A stretch of DNA of 64,000 nucleotides. Origin: AC2028 sp002373595. Its GTDB lineage: Bacteria; Bacillota; Clostridia; Lachnospirales; Lachnospiraceae. The stretch spans positions 1-64,000 of the forward strand of contig CAMOIX010000002.1 of NCBI GenBank assembly GCA_946616365.1. Reading direction: 5' to 3'. A model generated the notes under the pieces. The model did not search any database. It was not told the origin of the DNA and was given only the letters and a program-made list of their open reading frames with translations. How positions within the stretch are numbered: position 1 is the first letter of the stretch; every line of letters begins with the position of its first letter. Both the position numbers and the translations under genes were made by a program. This document shows positions 35,193 through 43,977 of this stretch, one piece after another.

Positions 35193-36617
35193 TTATGGTT
35201 TCCGTGTAAGATACAAGACATATGTATCGTTGAACACTATGTGATCTCCGGCCTCCAGTACTGCGCTTTTCAATTTCTCAAAGAACTCATTTCGAATGGG
35301 GTCAGGAATCACGATATGGTCACAGTGTGTACCGGAAAACCGGACATATTCATCCGCAGTAAAAACCCGTTGTCCTTTGAACTCAAATCTCTCTACATCC
35401 GAATATCCGTATTCCGGTGCGGCCATGTAGTTAAATTTTCCATGAGTGTACGGAATATCCGGTTTGTAATATTCATCGTAAATCGCTTGGATCTTCTCAT
35501 ACAAAGCCTCGTTATCCGACCGGTATTCGGAAGAAGTAAGCATCATAGCCAGCGTCCCTCCGGGCTTGAGGAGTTCAAAGGTCTTGGTAAATGCGATATT
35601 CTGTGGAATCCACTGGATCGTTGCCGCCGAATAGATCATGTCAAATTTCATATCACCGAAATCGTGTGTGATGAAGTCATCATTCACTATATTGAAATTC
35701 GGAAGCCTGCCGTACTTTTCATTCATTTTGCGGCAAAGATGCTCACCGAGTTCAATAGCATGGTATTCGCATCCTGTCCGAAGTACCGGCTCCGTCGCCT
35801 GACCTGTTCCCGGTCCAATCTCCAGCACCCTCTTTTCGGGTCCGTTCCCCACCCTGTCATTCAAAAAAGCAAACAGTTCTCCACTGTACCTCGGACGAAA
35901 TTTATCAAACTGATCCGGAATCGTATCAAATACTCTTCGAAATTCATCCTGTTCAAGTTCCTGTATATCGCACTTTGTAATAGGACGTAACTCTCGATTC
36001 TCTGCGTGGTAGATTCTCCCGACAACATCGATCTTTCCACCTTTTATAAAGAAAGCACTCATATCCTCCATGGCGTAAACCGTGCGATTCTCGGACATTT
36101 TCATTGTCTGCTCGTATCGCCAGACATCCTGCGGATCATGGTGACAGCTTACTGTAAGATTAGTAAAGCCCAGTCCCGGAAAAGGATCTAATGACTCAAA
36201 GAAATCTATCGTGTTCCGCGCCATGTTCATGGAGCCGGCACTTACACCTAAAACAGCCGCATGACAATCAAGCAAAGTCTCATAACAGCTCTTTTCTCTG
36301 ATAAGATTAAGCTGTTCCTCACAGACTCCTCCGCCCATCAGGAATATGCAGTCTGCATTTTCAACAAGTCTTTTTGCTTCTGCCACTTCGGTGCGTTCAT
36401 CGATTACGCAATGATTTTCAAAGCCCATGCCCTGTTCGGCAAACATTTCATGCATACCATCGCAATCGTCATCATTTTGAGCATAGTCATGAGGACAGGC
36501 CGTGATAAAAACAATACTTTTACGCACAGTCAGTTCTTCTTTAAGCCTTTTTGTAATTTCTTCCGAAAAATGATGATCCGGAAAACCGCTGAATACCGCC
36601 AAGAATTCTTTTCTCAT
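35193..36617 (-). CDS. Peptidase S51-like domain fused to SAM methyltransferase
   Basis: 474 residues. N-terminal half (about 1-215): class I glutamine amidotransferase-like fold of peptidase E/S51 type with CIFLMGGGVCEEQLNLI, the nucleophile serine in GVSAGSMNMA and a CHHDP motif. C-terminal half (about 235-474): class I methyltransferase with motif I VLEIGPGTGQATEPVL, FDMIYSAATIQWIP and LLKPGGTLAMML. Both halves look complete. AGGGGG precedes the ATG by seven bases. The combination could be a modification enzyme with a proteolytic partner, or two activities sharing regulation. The substrate is unknown. Confidence 0.88.
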   Translation of the reverse strand: MRKEFLAVFSGFPDHHFSEEITKRLKEELTVRKSIVFITACPHDYAQNDDDCDGMHEMFAEQGMGFENHCVIDERTEVAEAKRLVENADCIFLMGGGVCEEQLNLIREKSCYETLLDCHAAVLGVSAGSMNMARNTIDFFESLDPFPGLGFTNLTVSCHHDPQDVWRYEQTMKMSENRTVYAMEDMSAFFIKGGKIDVVGRIYHAENRELRPITKCDIQELEQDEFRRVFDTIPDQFDKFRPRYSGELFAFLNDRVGNGPEKRVLEIGPGTGQATEPVLRTGCEYHAIELGEHLCRKMNEKYGRLPNFNIVNDDFITHDFGDMKFDMIYSAATIQWIPQNIAFTKTFELLKPGGTLAMMLTSSEYRSDNEALYEKIQAIYDEYYKPDIPYTHGKFNYMAAPEYGYSDVERFEFKGQRVFTADEYVRFSGTHCDHIVIPDPIRNEFFEKLKSAVLEAGDHIVFNDTYVLYLTRKP

Positions 36618-36852
36618 CTATCGTCCCCCTAAACATCCTTTGAATCTTTTATCTTGTAATAATAGTGAATCAATCAAACATTTTCTGATTAAGAATAAAA
36701 TCTATGATATCCGGACTATTTGTGGATTGTTTCAATCCGGTTACTTACACATCCGTTTTCTTTGGGCAACAAAAAATCATTTCTGCGTTGACATTCTAAA
36801 GATTATGTAGTACCATGCATTCAAAGAAGCGAAGTTTTCTACCGTACAGTTT

Positions 36853-37569
36853 TTACTCAAGCGGCGTGCTCGTTTCTTTTTTTATTTGCACAATATCATA
36901 CAGAAATAATTTACCATTCGCATCACATCGAACCAGCATTCTTGCTCTGAAAATATTGTATCTCTCTATTTCACCAACTTCACTATAAACCGGAATTCCA
37001 AACCTTGTATCATATCGATACCATCCGTTTTTTGCTTTATTACCATGACGGTTGCCATAGTCCGGGAATTCTGCCTTCTTATCTGAAATTTGGATTAATT
37101 CACCAATTGCAGTTATCACATTAGCCTTTGCCTTCTCATTTGCACCTCTAATAGCTTTTGTATATTTTGAATGTGTAAACTCATCCGGAAAATCTGATCC
37201 TATATATACCTTTTCTGCAGTTTCGGCAATCTCATAGTATTCCCCGATATAGTGCATTAATATCTGTTCTATGTCATCCCAATTAATCGATCTTCTTGAC
37301 TTAAATAAAATATCATTAATCAAGACTATTTTGTTCCCGTCCGGATCAGTAACAATGTCAATCTTATTTTTTGCTTTCTTTTTTTCAGCAAAAATCCCCT
37401 CGAATTTTATCTGATATGCCAACAACCTCGGGATATATTCCGGCGGTGTTCTTCTTCCTGCCTCCCAATCTTCTAATGTACGAACAGGGATGCCCGTATG
37501 CTCTGAAAACTCCTTGCGTGACATCCCTGTACTTTCTCTCAGCTCTTTTATAGATTTTGCTATATCCAT
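36853..37569 (-). CDS. XRE-type HTH protein with C-terminal domain of mobile-element type
   Basis: 238 residues from the ATG at 37569 (GAGGTAGCGAC upstream). The helix-turn-helix is residues about 5-55 (GMSRKEFSEHTGIPVRTLEDWEAGRRTPP). The C-terminal part (about 75-238) has RYDTRFGIPVYSEVGEIERY and a closing FLYDIVQIKKETSTPL. In my recollection this pattern resembles C-terminal domains of phage and conjugative-element proteins; its activity is not known to me. AT-rich flanks and isolation between unrelated genes fit an acquired gene. Confidence 0.75.
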   Translation of the reverse strand: MDIAKSIKELRESTGMSRKEFSEHTGIPVRTLEDWEAGRRTPPEYIPRLLAYQIKFEGIFAEKKKAKNKIDIVTDPDGNKIVLINDILFKSRRSINWDDIEQILMHYIGEYYEIAETAEKVYIGSDFPDEFTHSKYTKAIRGANEKAKANVITAIGELIQISDKKAEFPDYGNRHGNKAKNGWYRYDTRFGIPVYSEVGEIERYNIFRARMLVRCDANGKLFLYDIVQIKKETSTPLE

Positions 37570-37660
37570 GTCGCTACCTCGCATTGCGTGTTTATGGTTA
37601 GAATATACCACAATCAACAGCCGTTCGCAATGCGTGGGTGGAATATAATGGACCTGTTAA

Positions 37661-39154
37661 TTACTCATCCTGTTTCTTATCGGAATCCTTGATCCTATAG
37701 TAATCCTCAGCATCAATCGTAATCTCGATATGCTCCTTCGCGGATTTTAATTGTTCAAGTAAACAACAGACTTCTGCTCCGCTGGTCCAGGGGAACTGGT
37801 CCACGCAGCACATCTTCACCACGCGGTATCCCGCTTCATAGACAGGCACGAGATCACGTGCGAGGCTTGTCGGCTTGCATGATACATAGATCAGATATTT
37901 GGAATCATACGAAAGGATCTTCGGCAGAGCCTTGGGATGAACTCCGTCCCTTGGCGGATCGAGTATGATAAGCCCCGGTCTCTCATTCAGGTCGTCGAGT
38001 ACTTTTAATACATCGCCCGCGATAAAGCTTACATTGTCTATACCGTTAAGCACCGCATTCTCCTTTGCGGCCTCTACGGCTTCCTCTACTATCTCCACTC
38101 CCGTCACATGTTCTGCTACGGATGCGACCAACTGAGTTATGGTTCCCGTGCCGCAGTAGAGATCGTACACTTCTCCGAACCCTTCTGTTTTAGCGGCTTC
38201 TGCAGCCAGCGATACATATTCTCTTACCTTGCTGTAGAGCACTTCCGCTCCCACCGTATTGGTCTGGAAGAACGAGAAAAGAGATATCTTAAATCCAAGT
38301 CCTAAGAGCCTCTCATTTATATAGTCACGACCATATAAAATCTCTATCCTGTCAGCCTTTACCACATCAGCCTGCGAGTCGTTAACTATATGTATCACAC
38401 CTGTATGAGGCGCAGCATTCTTTACGACCTCCGCATACTCTTTTAGGAGCTGTTTTTCACTGTCGGGAGCCTGTGACGATGTAACGAGTGCGGTGAGCAT
38501 CTCCCCGGTCGCATGTGCTTTTCTTACGAGGAGATGTCTTAAATATCCTTCGCATCTGCTTTTGTGATAAAAGGGAATATCTTTAGACTTAAAGAAATCA
38601 AGAGTTGCCCGGATCACAGCTCTGTAATCCTCGTCAACGATCATGCACTCATCAACTGTGACTATGTCATACAGCGATCCTTTTCTGTGCATTCCCAGTG
38701 CGAGCGGTCCGTCCTTATACTCGTCACCGAAGGAGAATTCCATTTTATTTCTGTATTCAAAAGGCAGAGGACTCACAAAAATCCCCTGCCATTTATCACT
38801 GATCTCATCCCCGCACTGCTTCAATACGGGAGTAAACAGATCCAGCATCTGTTCTTCTTTTATCTTTAATTCCGCTTCGTAAGGAAGCGATATATATGAG
38901 CATCCTCCGCAGATACCGAAATGAGGGCATATCTTCCTCTTCTCAGCTTCTGCCTTCTCTTCAGCGCTTTTCTCGAGTACACCTGTAAGCGCGCCTTCTA
39001 CGATGCCGTGCTTGTTCTTATTGATCCTGAAACTTACTCTCTGACCGGGAAGTGCACCTTTTACGATCACATTTCCTTCATCGGTCCCGACTATCCCTTT
39101 GCAGGGAAAAACAGTCTTAAGACATACGCCTTCGTAAGTCTCACCTTTCTTCAA
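37661..39154 (-). CDS. rlmD: 23S rRNA (uracil-5)-methyltransferase, RlmD/RumA type
   Basis: 497 residues. N-terminal TRAM-like OB domain (about 1-60), an iron-sulfur cluster region with CPHFGICGGCSYI, then the methyltransferase core: EVYDLYCGTGTITQLVASV (SAM), LIILDPPRDGVHPKAL and the catalytic Cys in YVSCKPTSLARDL. It forms 5-methyluridine in 23S rRNA. The exact target position cannot be told from sequence because Firmicutes have paralogues. It ends with an acidic-basic tail (DSDKKQDE). Follows the small acidic membrane protein gene by two bases. Confidence 0.93.
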   Translation of the reverse strand: MKKGETYEGVCLKTVFPCKGIVGTDEGNVIVKGALPGQRVSFRINKNKHGIVEGALTGVLEKSAEEKAEAEKRKICPHFGICGGCSYISLPYEAELKIKEEQMLDLFTPVLKQCGDEISDKWQGIFVSPLPFEYRNKMEFSFGDEYKDGPLALGMHRKGSLYDIVTVDECMIVDEDYRAVIRATLDFFKSKDIPFYHKSRCEGYLRHLLVRKAHATGEMLTALVTSSQAPDSEKQLLKEYAEVVKNAAPHTGVIHIVNDSQADVVKADRIEILYGRDYINERLLGLGFKISLFSFFQTNTVGAEVLYSKVREYVSLAAEAAKTEGFGEVYDLYCGTGTITQLVASVAEHVTGVEIVEEAVEAAKENAVLNGIDNVSFIAGDVLKVLDDLNERPGLIILDPPRDGVHPKALPKILSYDSKYLIYVSCKPTSLARDLVPVYEAGYRVVKMCCVDQFPWTSGAEVCCLLEQLKSAKEHIEITIDAEDYYRIKDSDKKQDE

Positions 39155-39156
39155 GG

Positions 39157-39504
39157 TCAGGCCTCGTCCTCGTCTACAAAGAAGTCGTCATCATCCTCAA
39201 ACTCATCGATATCTTCGAATTCGTCATCGAAATCCTCAAGATAATCGGGCTTGAAATAACGATAAAGGAGATATCCGATGATAGCTCCGATAGCTACTAT
39301 ACCAACGATAGCAAGAACAACGACCCATGCTTTTACTTTCTTGTCTTCTTTGATTTCTTCCACGATCGCTTCCTCCTCTTTCCTGCCCATAGCCTTTGCA
39401 AGCTTAGCAAGATTGGAAAGTTCCTCAAGTCCCATATTTCCGAGGGCACTGAGATTATTAATGCCTTCAAGGCCAAGTGCTTTTATGGTATCAAGTCTGG
39501 ACAT
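39157..39504 (-). CDS. Small membrane protein with acidic C-terminus
   Basis: 115 residues. An N-terminal amphipathic helical region (MSRLDTIKALGLEGINNLSA, then GLEELSNLAKLAKAMG) precedes a membrane helix (about 58-80, VVVLAIVGIVAIGAIIGYLLY) and a very acidic tail rich in Asp, Glu and Phe (FDDEFEDIDEFEDDDDFF). AAGGAGG lies nine bases before the ATG at 39504. Such proteins are common in Clostridia; no function is recognised. Confidence 0.8.
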   Translation of the reverse strand: MSRLDTIKALGLEGINNLSALGNMGLEELSNLAKLAKAMGRKEEEAIVEEIKEDKKVKAWVVVLAIVGIVAIGAIIGYLLYRYFKPDYLEDFDDEFEDIDEFEDDDDFFVDEDEA

Positions 39505-39596
39505 ATCTTCATCCTCCTTATGATTTTGATTGCACATCAATCATATAATATCACATTTTCCGTAATTTTACATCATTTTTGGGCATATGCCCGGCT

Positions 39597-41942
39597 TCAG
39601 CACCTGACCAGCTTCGCAAACGCTGCATACATGACTTTCGTACCGCTTGCGTCAAAGTCGACTGTAACCTTGTAATCCCTTGTTTCCTTGACCATCGCGG
39701 TTACCGTTCCTGCACCGAATTTAATATGCCGTACACGGTCTCCGACTTTGTAATCCGGTTCGGATGCAGCAGTATCGGCACCCTTCTTAAGTCCGGAAAG
39801 GCCCAGCGAATACGGTTTGGCTTTGAGAGTCGCTTTGCCGACAGCCTCGCCGGCTTTTCTTCCTGTATCATACGAACGACTGACAGAACCCCTGTCATAT
39901 CCCGCTCCGTACGAGTCTCCGTAACCGGATCCATATGAGTCTCCGTAACCGCCGGATAAGCGTCTGTCGTCAGTTCTGTCAATATAGCTGTTACGGCTCT
40001 TGGGGATGTAGCCGTCCAGATATTCGGACGGAATCTCCTTTACGAAGCGGCTTATTGCATTGTACTGCATCTCTCCGCGCAGCATCCTCTGCTTTGCGCA
40101 CAGCAGTGTCAGATGCTCCTCAGCCCTCGTGATGCCTACGTAAGCAAGCCTTCTCTCCTCCTCGAGGTCATCGTCCGAATCTGAACTTACGGACATATAA
40201 CCGGGGAAGAGACCATCCTCCATACCCGCGATATACACATTAGGAAACTCAAGTCCCTTAGCCGAGTGCAGCGTCATAAGGAGCACTCTTCCGTCTTCAA
40301 AGTTTGCTCCGTCTATATCACTTACCAGAGCTACTTCTTCAAGAAATCCGGTAAGATCAGCGATCTCATTCTCCGCATTCTTCTGTTCATCATATACGAC
40401 AGCTTTGGTTATGAGTTCGTCGATATTCGCGATACGGTCGTCCGCGCTCTCCTCATCATTATCGCGCAGATATTCCTCGTAACCGATCTGCTCAGTGATA
40501 TGCTTTATCATCTCAGGGACATTCTTGATATCGAGATACCCTCTGAATGATCCTATCATATCAGTGAATGCTTTTATCTTATATGCAGTCTTTCCGAGTC
40601 CGGGAATTTCGTCCGCTCTGGTCATTGCTTCGTAAAGCGTGATATCCCTAATTTCAGCAAATTCAGCCACCTTACCGAGCGATGTCGCACCTATGCCCCT
40701 CTTCGGGATATTGATGATGCGGCGAAGAGCAACATCATCCGTACCGTTATCTATCGTCTTAAGATATGCGAGTATATCCTTGATCTCGGCTCTCGCATAG
40801 AAGTTCACACCACCTACGACATTGTATGGAATGCCTGCAGTGACAAATCTCTCCTCAATGATACGCGCCTGTGCATTTGTCCTGTAGAGCACGGCGTAGT
40901 CATTATAGGAGCCACCGTCCCTAACGCCACGTCTTACATCGGAGCAGATCGTTTCCGCTTCCTCATACGCATTCTCACATTGTATGAATTTTACTTTCTC
41001 CCCGTCAGCTTTCTCCGTTCGAAGAGTCTTGTCCTTTCTGCCGATATTGTTTCTGATAACGGCATTGGCGCACTTGAGGATATAGCCTGTAGATCTGTAG
41101 TTTTCCTCGAGTTTTATTACCGTAGCATCGTCGTAATGCATCTCAAAGTCGAGGATGTTTCGTATATTTGCACCGCGGAATTTGTATATACTCTGATCAT
41201 CGTCTCCGACCACGCAGAGATTGCGATACTTTCCCGCGAGTAATCTCACCAGTTCAAACTGAGCATAGTTAGTATCCTGATACTCATCTACATGTATGTA
41301 CTTAAATCTCTCCTGATACTTCTCAAGGACTTCGGGATACTCCTTGAAAAGCCTTACAGTCATACAGATGATATCGTCGAAGTCCAGAGCATTGCTTCTC
41401 TGCAGGGTCTCCTGATACTCTCTGTAGCATCTCGCATAGGGAGCTTTGGTAGAGTCTCCCATTACGGAATTCTCATATTCCTGCACGCCCACGAGATTGT
41501 CCTTTGCATTGGAGATCTCGTTAAGCAGCGTCTTTTCCTTGTATCTCTTGGTGTCTATATTCAGCTTCTTGCAGACATCCTTCATCACAGTCTTCTGATC
41601 ATCCGCATCATAAACCGTGAAATGCTCATCAAAACCGAGGAGGTGTATATTCCTCCTTAAGATCCTGATGCAGGTTGCGTGGAAAGTCATAACCCATATC
41701 TGATCGGCACCGTATCCCACGAGTTTGTTTACTCTGTCCCTCATCTCCTGCGCCGCTTTGTTGGTAAAAGTGATCGCCAGGATATTCCAGGGATTTACGC
41801 CTTTCTCATCGATAAGGTAAGCGATACGATGCGTGATCGTTCGGGTCTTGCCGCTTCCCGCTCCCGCTAATATAAGGAGCGGTCCTTCGGTATGAAGGAC
41901 CGCCGCCTGTTGTTCATCATTTAAACCATTAAGTCCGCTCAT
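39597..41942 (-). CDS. pcrA: UvrD/PcrA-type ATP-dependent DNA helicase
   Basis: 781 residues. Superfamily 1A helicase motifs are complete: Q motif LNDEQQAAV, Walker A AGAGSGKTRTITHRI, Walker B VDEYQDTNYAQ, VVGDDDQSIYKFRGA, LEENYRSTGYILKCAN, LMTLHSAKGLEFPNVYI and VGITRAEEHLTLL. A Ser/Gly/Tyr-rich linker (about 660-700) leads to a Tudor-like C-terminal domain (YKVGDRVRHIKFGAGTV), the RNA-polymerase-binding module of PcrA. It removes RecA and acts in repair and replication restart. Its ATG overlaps the stop of the SPFH gene. Confidence 0.96.
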   Translation of the reverse strand: MSGLNGLNDEQQAAVLHTEGPLLILAGAGSGKTRTITHRIAYLIDEKGVNPWNILAITFTNKAAQEMRDRVNKLVGYGADQIWVMTFHATCIRILRRNIHLLGFDEHFTVYDADDQKTVMKDVCKKLNIDTKRYKEKTLLNEISNAKDNLVGVQEYENSVMGDSTKAPYARCYREYQETLQRSNALDFDDIICMTVRLFKEYPEVLEKYQERFKYIHVDEYQDTNYAQFELVRLLAGKYRNLCVVGDDDQSIYKFRGANIRNILDFEMHYDDATVIKLEENYRSTGYILKCANAVIRNNIGRKDKTLRTEKADGEKVKFIQCENAYEEAETICSDVRRGVRDGGSYNDYAVLYRTNAQARIIEERFVTAGIPYNVVGGVNFYARAEIKDILAYLKTIDNGTDDVALRRIINIPKRGIGATSLGKVAEFAEIRDITLYEAMTRADEIPGLGKTAYKIKAFTDMIGSFRGYLDIKNVPEMIKHITEQIGYEEYLRDNDEESADDRIANIDELITKAVVYDEQKNAENEIADLTGFLEEVALVSDIDGANFEDGRVLLMTLHSAKGLEFPNVYIAGMEDGLFPGYMSVSSDSDDDLEEERRLAYVGITRAEEHLTLLCAKQRMLRGEMQYNAISRFVKEIPSEYLDGYIPKSRNSYIDRTDDRRLSGGYGDSYGSGYGDSYGAGYDRGSVSRSYDTGRKAGEAVGKATLKAKPYSLGLSGLKKGADTAASEPDYKVGDRVRHIKFGAGTVTAMVKETRDYKVTVDFDASGTKVMYAAFAKLVRC

Positions 41943-43276
41943 TACTTCTTGATATCGTTCTCGTCGAATACATCACCGCAGTTAGGGCAGAACTTAGGAA
42001 CGTTCATAGGATCTTCGGGCTCCCATCCGCACTTGTCGCACTTATACATGGGTGCTCCTGCCGGCTTGGGGCTTCCGCAGTTCTGACAGAACTTACCCTG
42101 GTTGACGGTTCCGCAGCTGCAAGTCCATCCTGCATCGCTCGGCTTCGGCTTTCCGCATCCTGCGCAGAACTTGCCGGTATTGTCATCCTGTCCGCACTCA
42201 CACTTCCAGCCTGCCTTTGCAGCGCCGCCGGCTACTGCTCCGCCGCCTACAGTGTAATGATTCTGTGCAGGTCCCATAGCGTTTGCTGCTGCTTCGTTTC
42301 CTGCATTTGCTGCCATTCCGGCTGCTCCTGCCATGTTCATTCCGGCAAATGCGAACATAGGTCCGGTAGCGGTATTGTTTGCTGCATCTACCATAGCCTG
42401 TCCGGTAGCTACATTGAGGTTAGCTGCTCTCATATCAGCACTGCGATAAACAGCGGTCTTCTGGAGATCCTTGATCATCTGCTCGTCTTCCTTGGAAAGG
42501 ATGACGTCGCCGATCTTAACGGTGTGAAGCTCGATTCCTCTCTCATCAAGCCAGATGCCCTTAAGTGCATCGGAGAGAGCCTGCTTCATCTCGTCGTTGT
42601 GATTGGTGATCTGACTGTAACGGATACCCATATCGGAGATCTTGCCGAATGCGGGACGGAGCGCATCAACGATCTCCGCTCTCATACGATCGGTAAGTTC
42701 CTGAGTCTTGTACTCGTCAGCAACGTTGGCAGCGATATTCTTGTAGAAAAGAATGGGGTCTACAAGTCTGAAGCTGTACTCACCGTTACACTTAACGCTG
42801 GTATCGATATCAAGTCCGATGTTCATATCAACAACTCTGAAGGGAACGGGATTCTTGGTTCCGAAGAGGTTGTTGAGGATGATCTTGGTATTGAAGAAGT
42901 ATACTCTCTGATCCTTGCCGGTATCTCCGCCAAAGGTGAATCTTCTTCCGAAAGTCTCAAAGCTCTTCTTGATATTTTCGCCGAGATCTCCGTAGAGAAG
43001 CGTAGGCTCTGTGGAGGTATCATATACGAACTCACCTGCCTGTGCGATAACATCAACGATAGCGCCCTGATCTACGATGATAGCGCACTGTCCCTCGTTA
43101 ACCGCGATGATGGAGCCGTTGGAAATGATATTGTCGTTGCCCTTGTTGTTCTTGTTGCGGGGAGTTCCCTTTCTCATAAGTACGCCGTCGGGAAGTGAAT
43201 CACAGTAGAAATACTCCCTCCACTGATCGGCCAAGAGTCCGGATATAGAATCCTTCGCAGCTGCAATAATACCCAT
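41942..43276 (-). CDS. SPFH-domain protein with three C-terminal zinc ribbons
   Basis: 444 residues. The N-terminal SPFH/band-7 region (about 30-270; VNEGQCAIIVDQGAIVDV, VRLDERG-like WLDERGIELHTVKIG) lacks an evident membrane anchor. An Ala/Asn/Gly/Met-rich linker (about 300-350) joins three Cys4 ribbons (WKCECGQDD, WTCSCGTVN, YKCDKCGWE). This matches the YdjI/virion-core-like SPFH family. Assembly of large cytoplasmic oligomers is suggested by the fold. The stop codon overlaps the pcrA start (TAATG). GGAGGGTATCAAAA precedes the ATG. Confidence 0.88.
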   Translation of the reverse strand: MGIIAAAKDSISGLLADQWREYFYCDSLPDGVLMRKGTPRNKNNKGNDNIISNGSIIAVNEGQCAIIVDQGAIVDVIAQAGEFVYDTSTEPTLLYGDLGENIKKSFETFGRRFTFGGDTGKDQRVYFFNTKIILNNLFGTKNPVPFRVVDMNIGLDIDTSVKCNGEYSFRLVDPILFYKNIAANVADEYKTQELTDRMRAEIVDALRPAFGKISDMGIRYSQITNHNDEMKQALSDALKGIWLDERGIELHTVKIGDVILSKEDEQMIKDLQKTAVYRSADMRAANLNVATGQAMVDAANNTATGPMFAFAGMNMAGAAGMAANAGNEAAANAMGPAQNHYTVGGGAVAGGAAKAGWKCECGQDDNTGKFCAGCGKPKPSDAGWTCSCGTVNQGKFCQNCGSPKPAGAPMYKCDKCGWEPEDPMNVPKFCPNCGDVFDENDIKK

Positions 43277-43290
43277 TTTTGATACCCTCC

Positions 43291-43899
43291 TTATTCTTGC
43301 TCTTCGTTTTCCATTTCATCTATTAAACTTTCTATGATAGTCTTTCGCAGAAAGATATCATAGCCGAGCTCGCAGATAAAAGCGAATTTTCTGAGATAAT
43401 CCCTGAGATCTTCGGGTGCATCCTTGTACGCGCCGGCCATCTTCTGTACTCTCTCATCGAGGTCACCCTTAAGCTTGGCTCTGGCTCCGCGCCCCAGGTT
43501 CCTCATCTCCGAGTAGACTTCGCTCACATCATACTCGCTGTCGTCCCCGAAAAACCGCTCAGTCATGGGTCCGAGGAGTGTCTGTATATCACTTATCGAG
43601 AGGAAACTCTTGAAATAGTATATAAACATCAATTCAAAGAGATGCTCTCTGCTGTATTTCTTCCTTACGGGCGGCGCGATGAGGTCGTTTTTCGCGTAAT
43701 TGTTGATCATCGTCTTGGTCAGGACCTTGTCCGCATCGGGATCCCTGAGAGTGTTCTTAAATGTCCTCTCCATAAAGGTCGTAACCTGGTCCATATACAG
43801 ATCCATGGTGGGAAAATCGTCCGGCGAAACGAGCTCAAGTCTCGACAGATCGGCCATTGCGCGCTCTATTGATTTTTCAAATCCGTCTCTATCGCCCAT
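43291..43899 (-). CDS. DUF1836 helix-turn-helix protein
   Basis: 202 residues from the ATG at 43899. The central MerR-like winged HTH, with LTKTMINNYAKNDLIAPPV followed by KKYSREHLFELMFIYYF, identifies DUF1836, a family of presumed transcription regulators in Firmicutes. The longer upstream frame is excluded because it would start inside the promoter. TATAAT (complement of 43907-43912) ends seven bases before the ATG, so the transcript is predicted to be leaderless. Targets are unknown; the adjacent SPFH and pcrA genes are probably cotranscribed with it. Confidence 0.85.
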   Translation of the reverse strand: MGDRDGFEKSIERAMADLSRLELVSPDDFPTMDLYMDQVTTFMERTFKNTLRDPDADKVLTKTMINNYAKNDLIAPPVRKKYSREHLFELMFIYYFKSFLSISDIQTLLGPMTERFFGDDSEYDVSEVYSEMRNLGRGARAKLKGDLDERVQKMAGAYKDAPEDLRDYLRKFAFICELGYDIFLRKTIIESLIDEMENEEQE

Positions 43900-43906
43900 A
43901 GGTAAG

Positions 43907-43967
43907 ATTATACAAAAATACGCTCTTCCCCGCAAGACTTGAAACCAAAAGTGATAAGTGATAAAAT
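43907..43967. promoter_or_regulatory. Back-to-back leaderless promoters
   Basis: Minus strand: TTGCGG (43935-43930), 17 bases, TATAAT (43912-43907), 7 bases, ATG 43899. Plus strand: TTGAAA (43939-43944), 17 bases, TAAAAT (43962-43967), 10 bases, ATG 43978. The two -35 boxes are three bases apart, so one bound protein could block both. Confidence 0.7.
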
Positions 43968-43977
43968 TTTAAACGCT

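Noticed and set aside
42257..43198. 313-codon plus-strand open frame antisense to the SPFH gene.
   Set aside because: It is a shadow of codon bias in the real gene; Cys/Ser/Ile-rich with no family features.
43939..43977. Upstream TTG start extending the YerC-type protein by 13 residues.
   Set aside because: The TTG is the -35 hexamer of the gene's own promoter and the extension is not part of the family.
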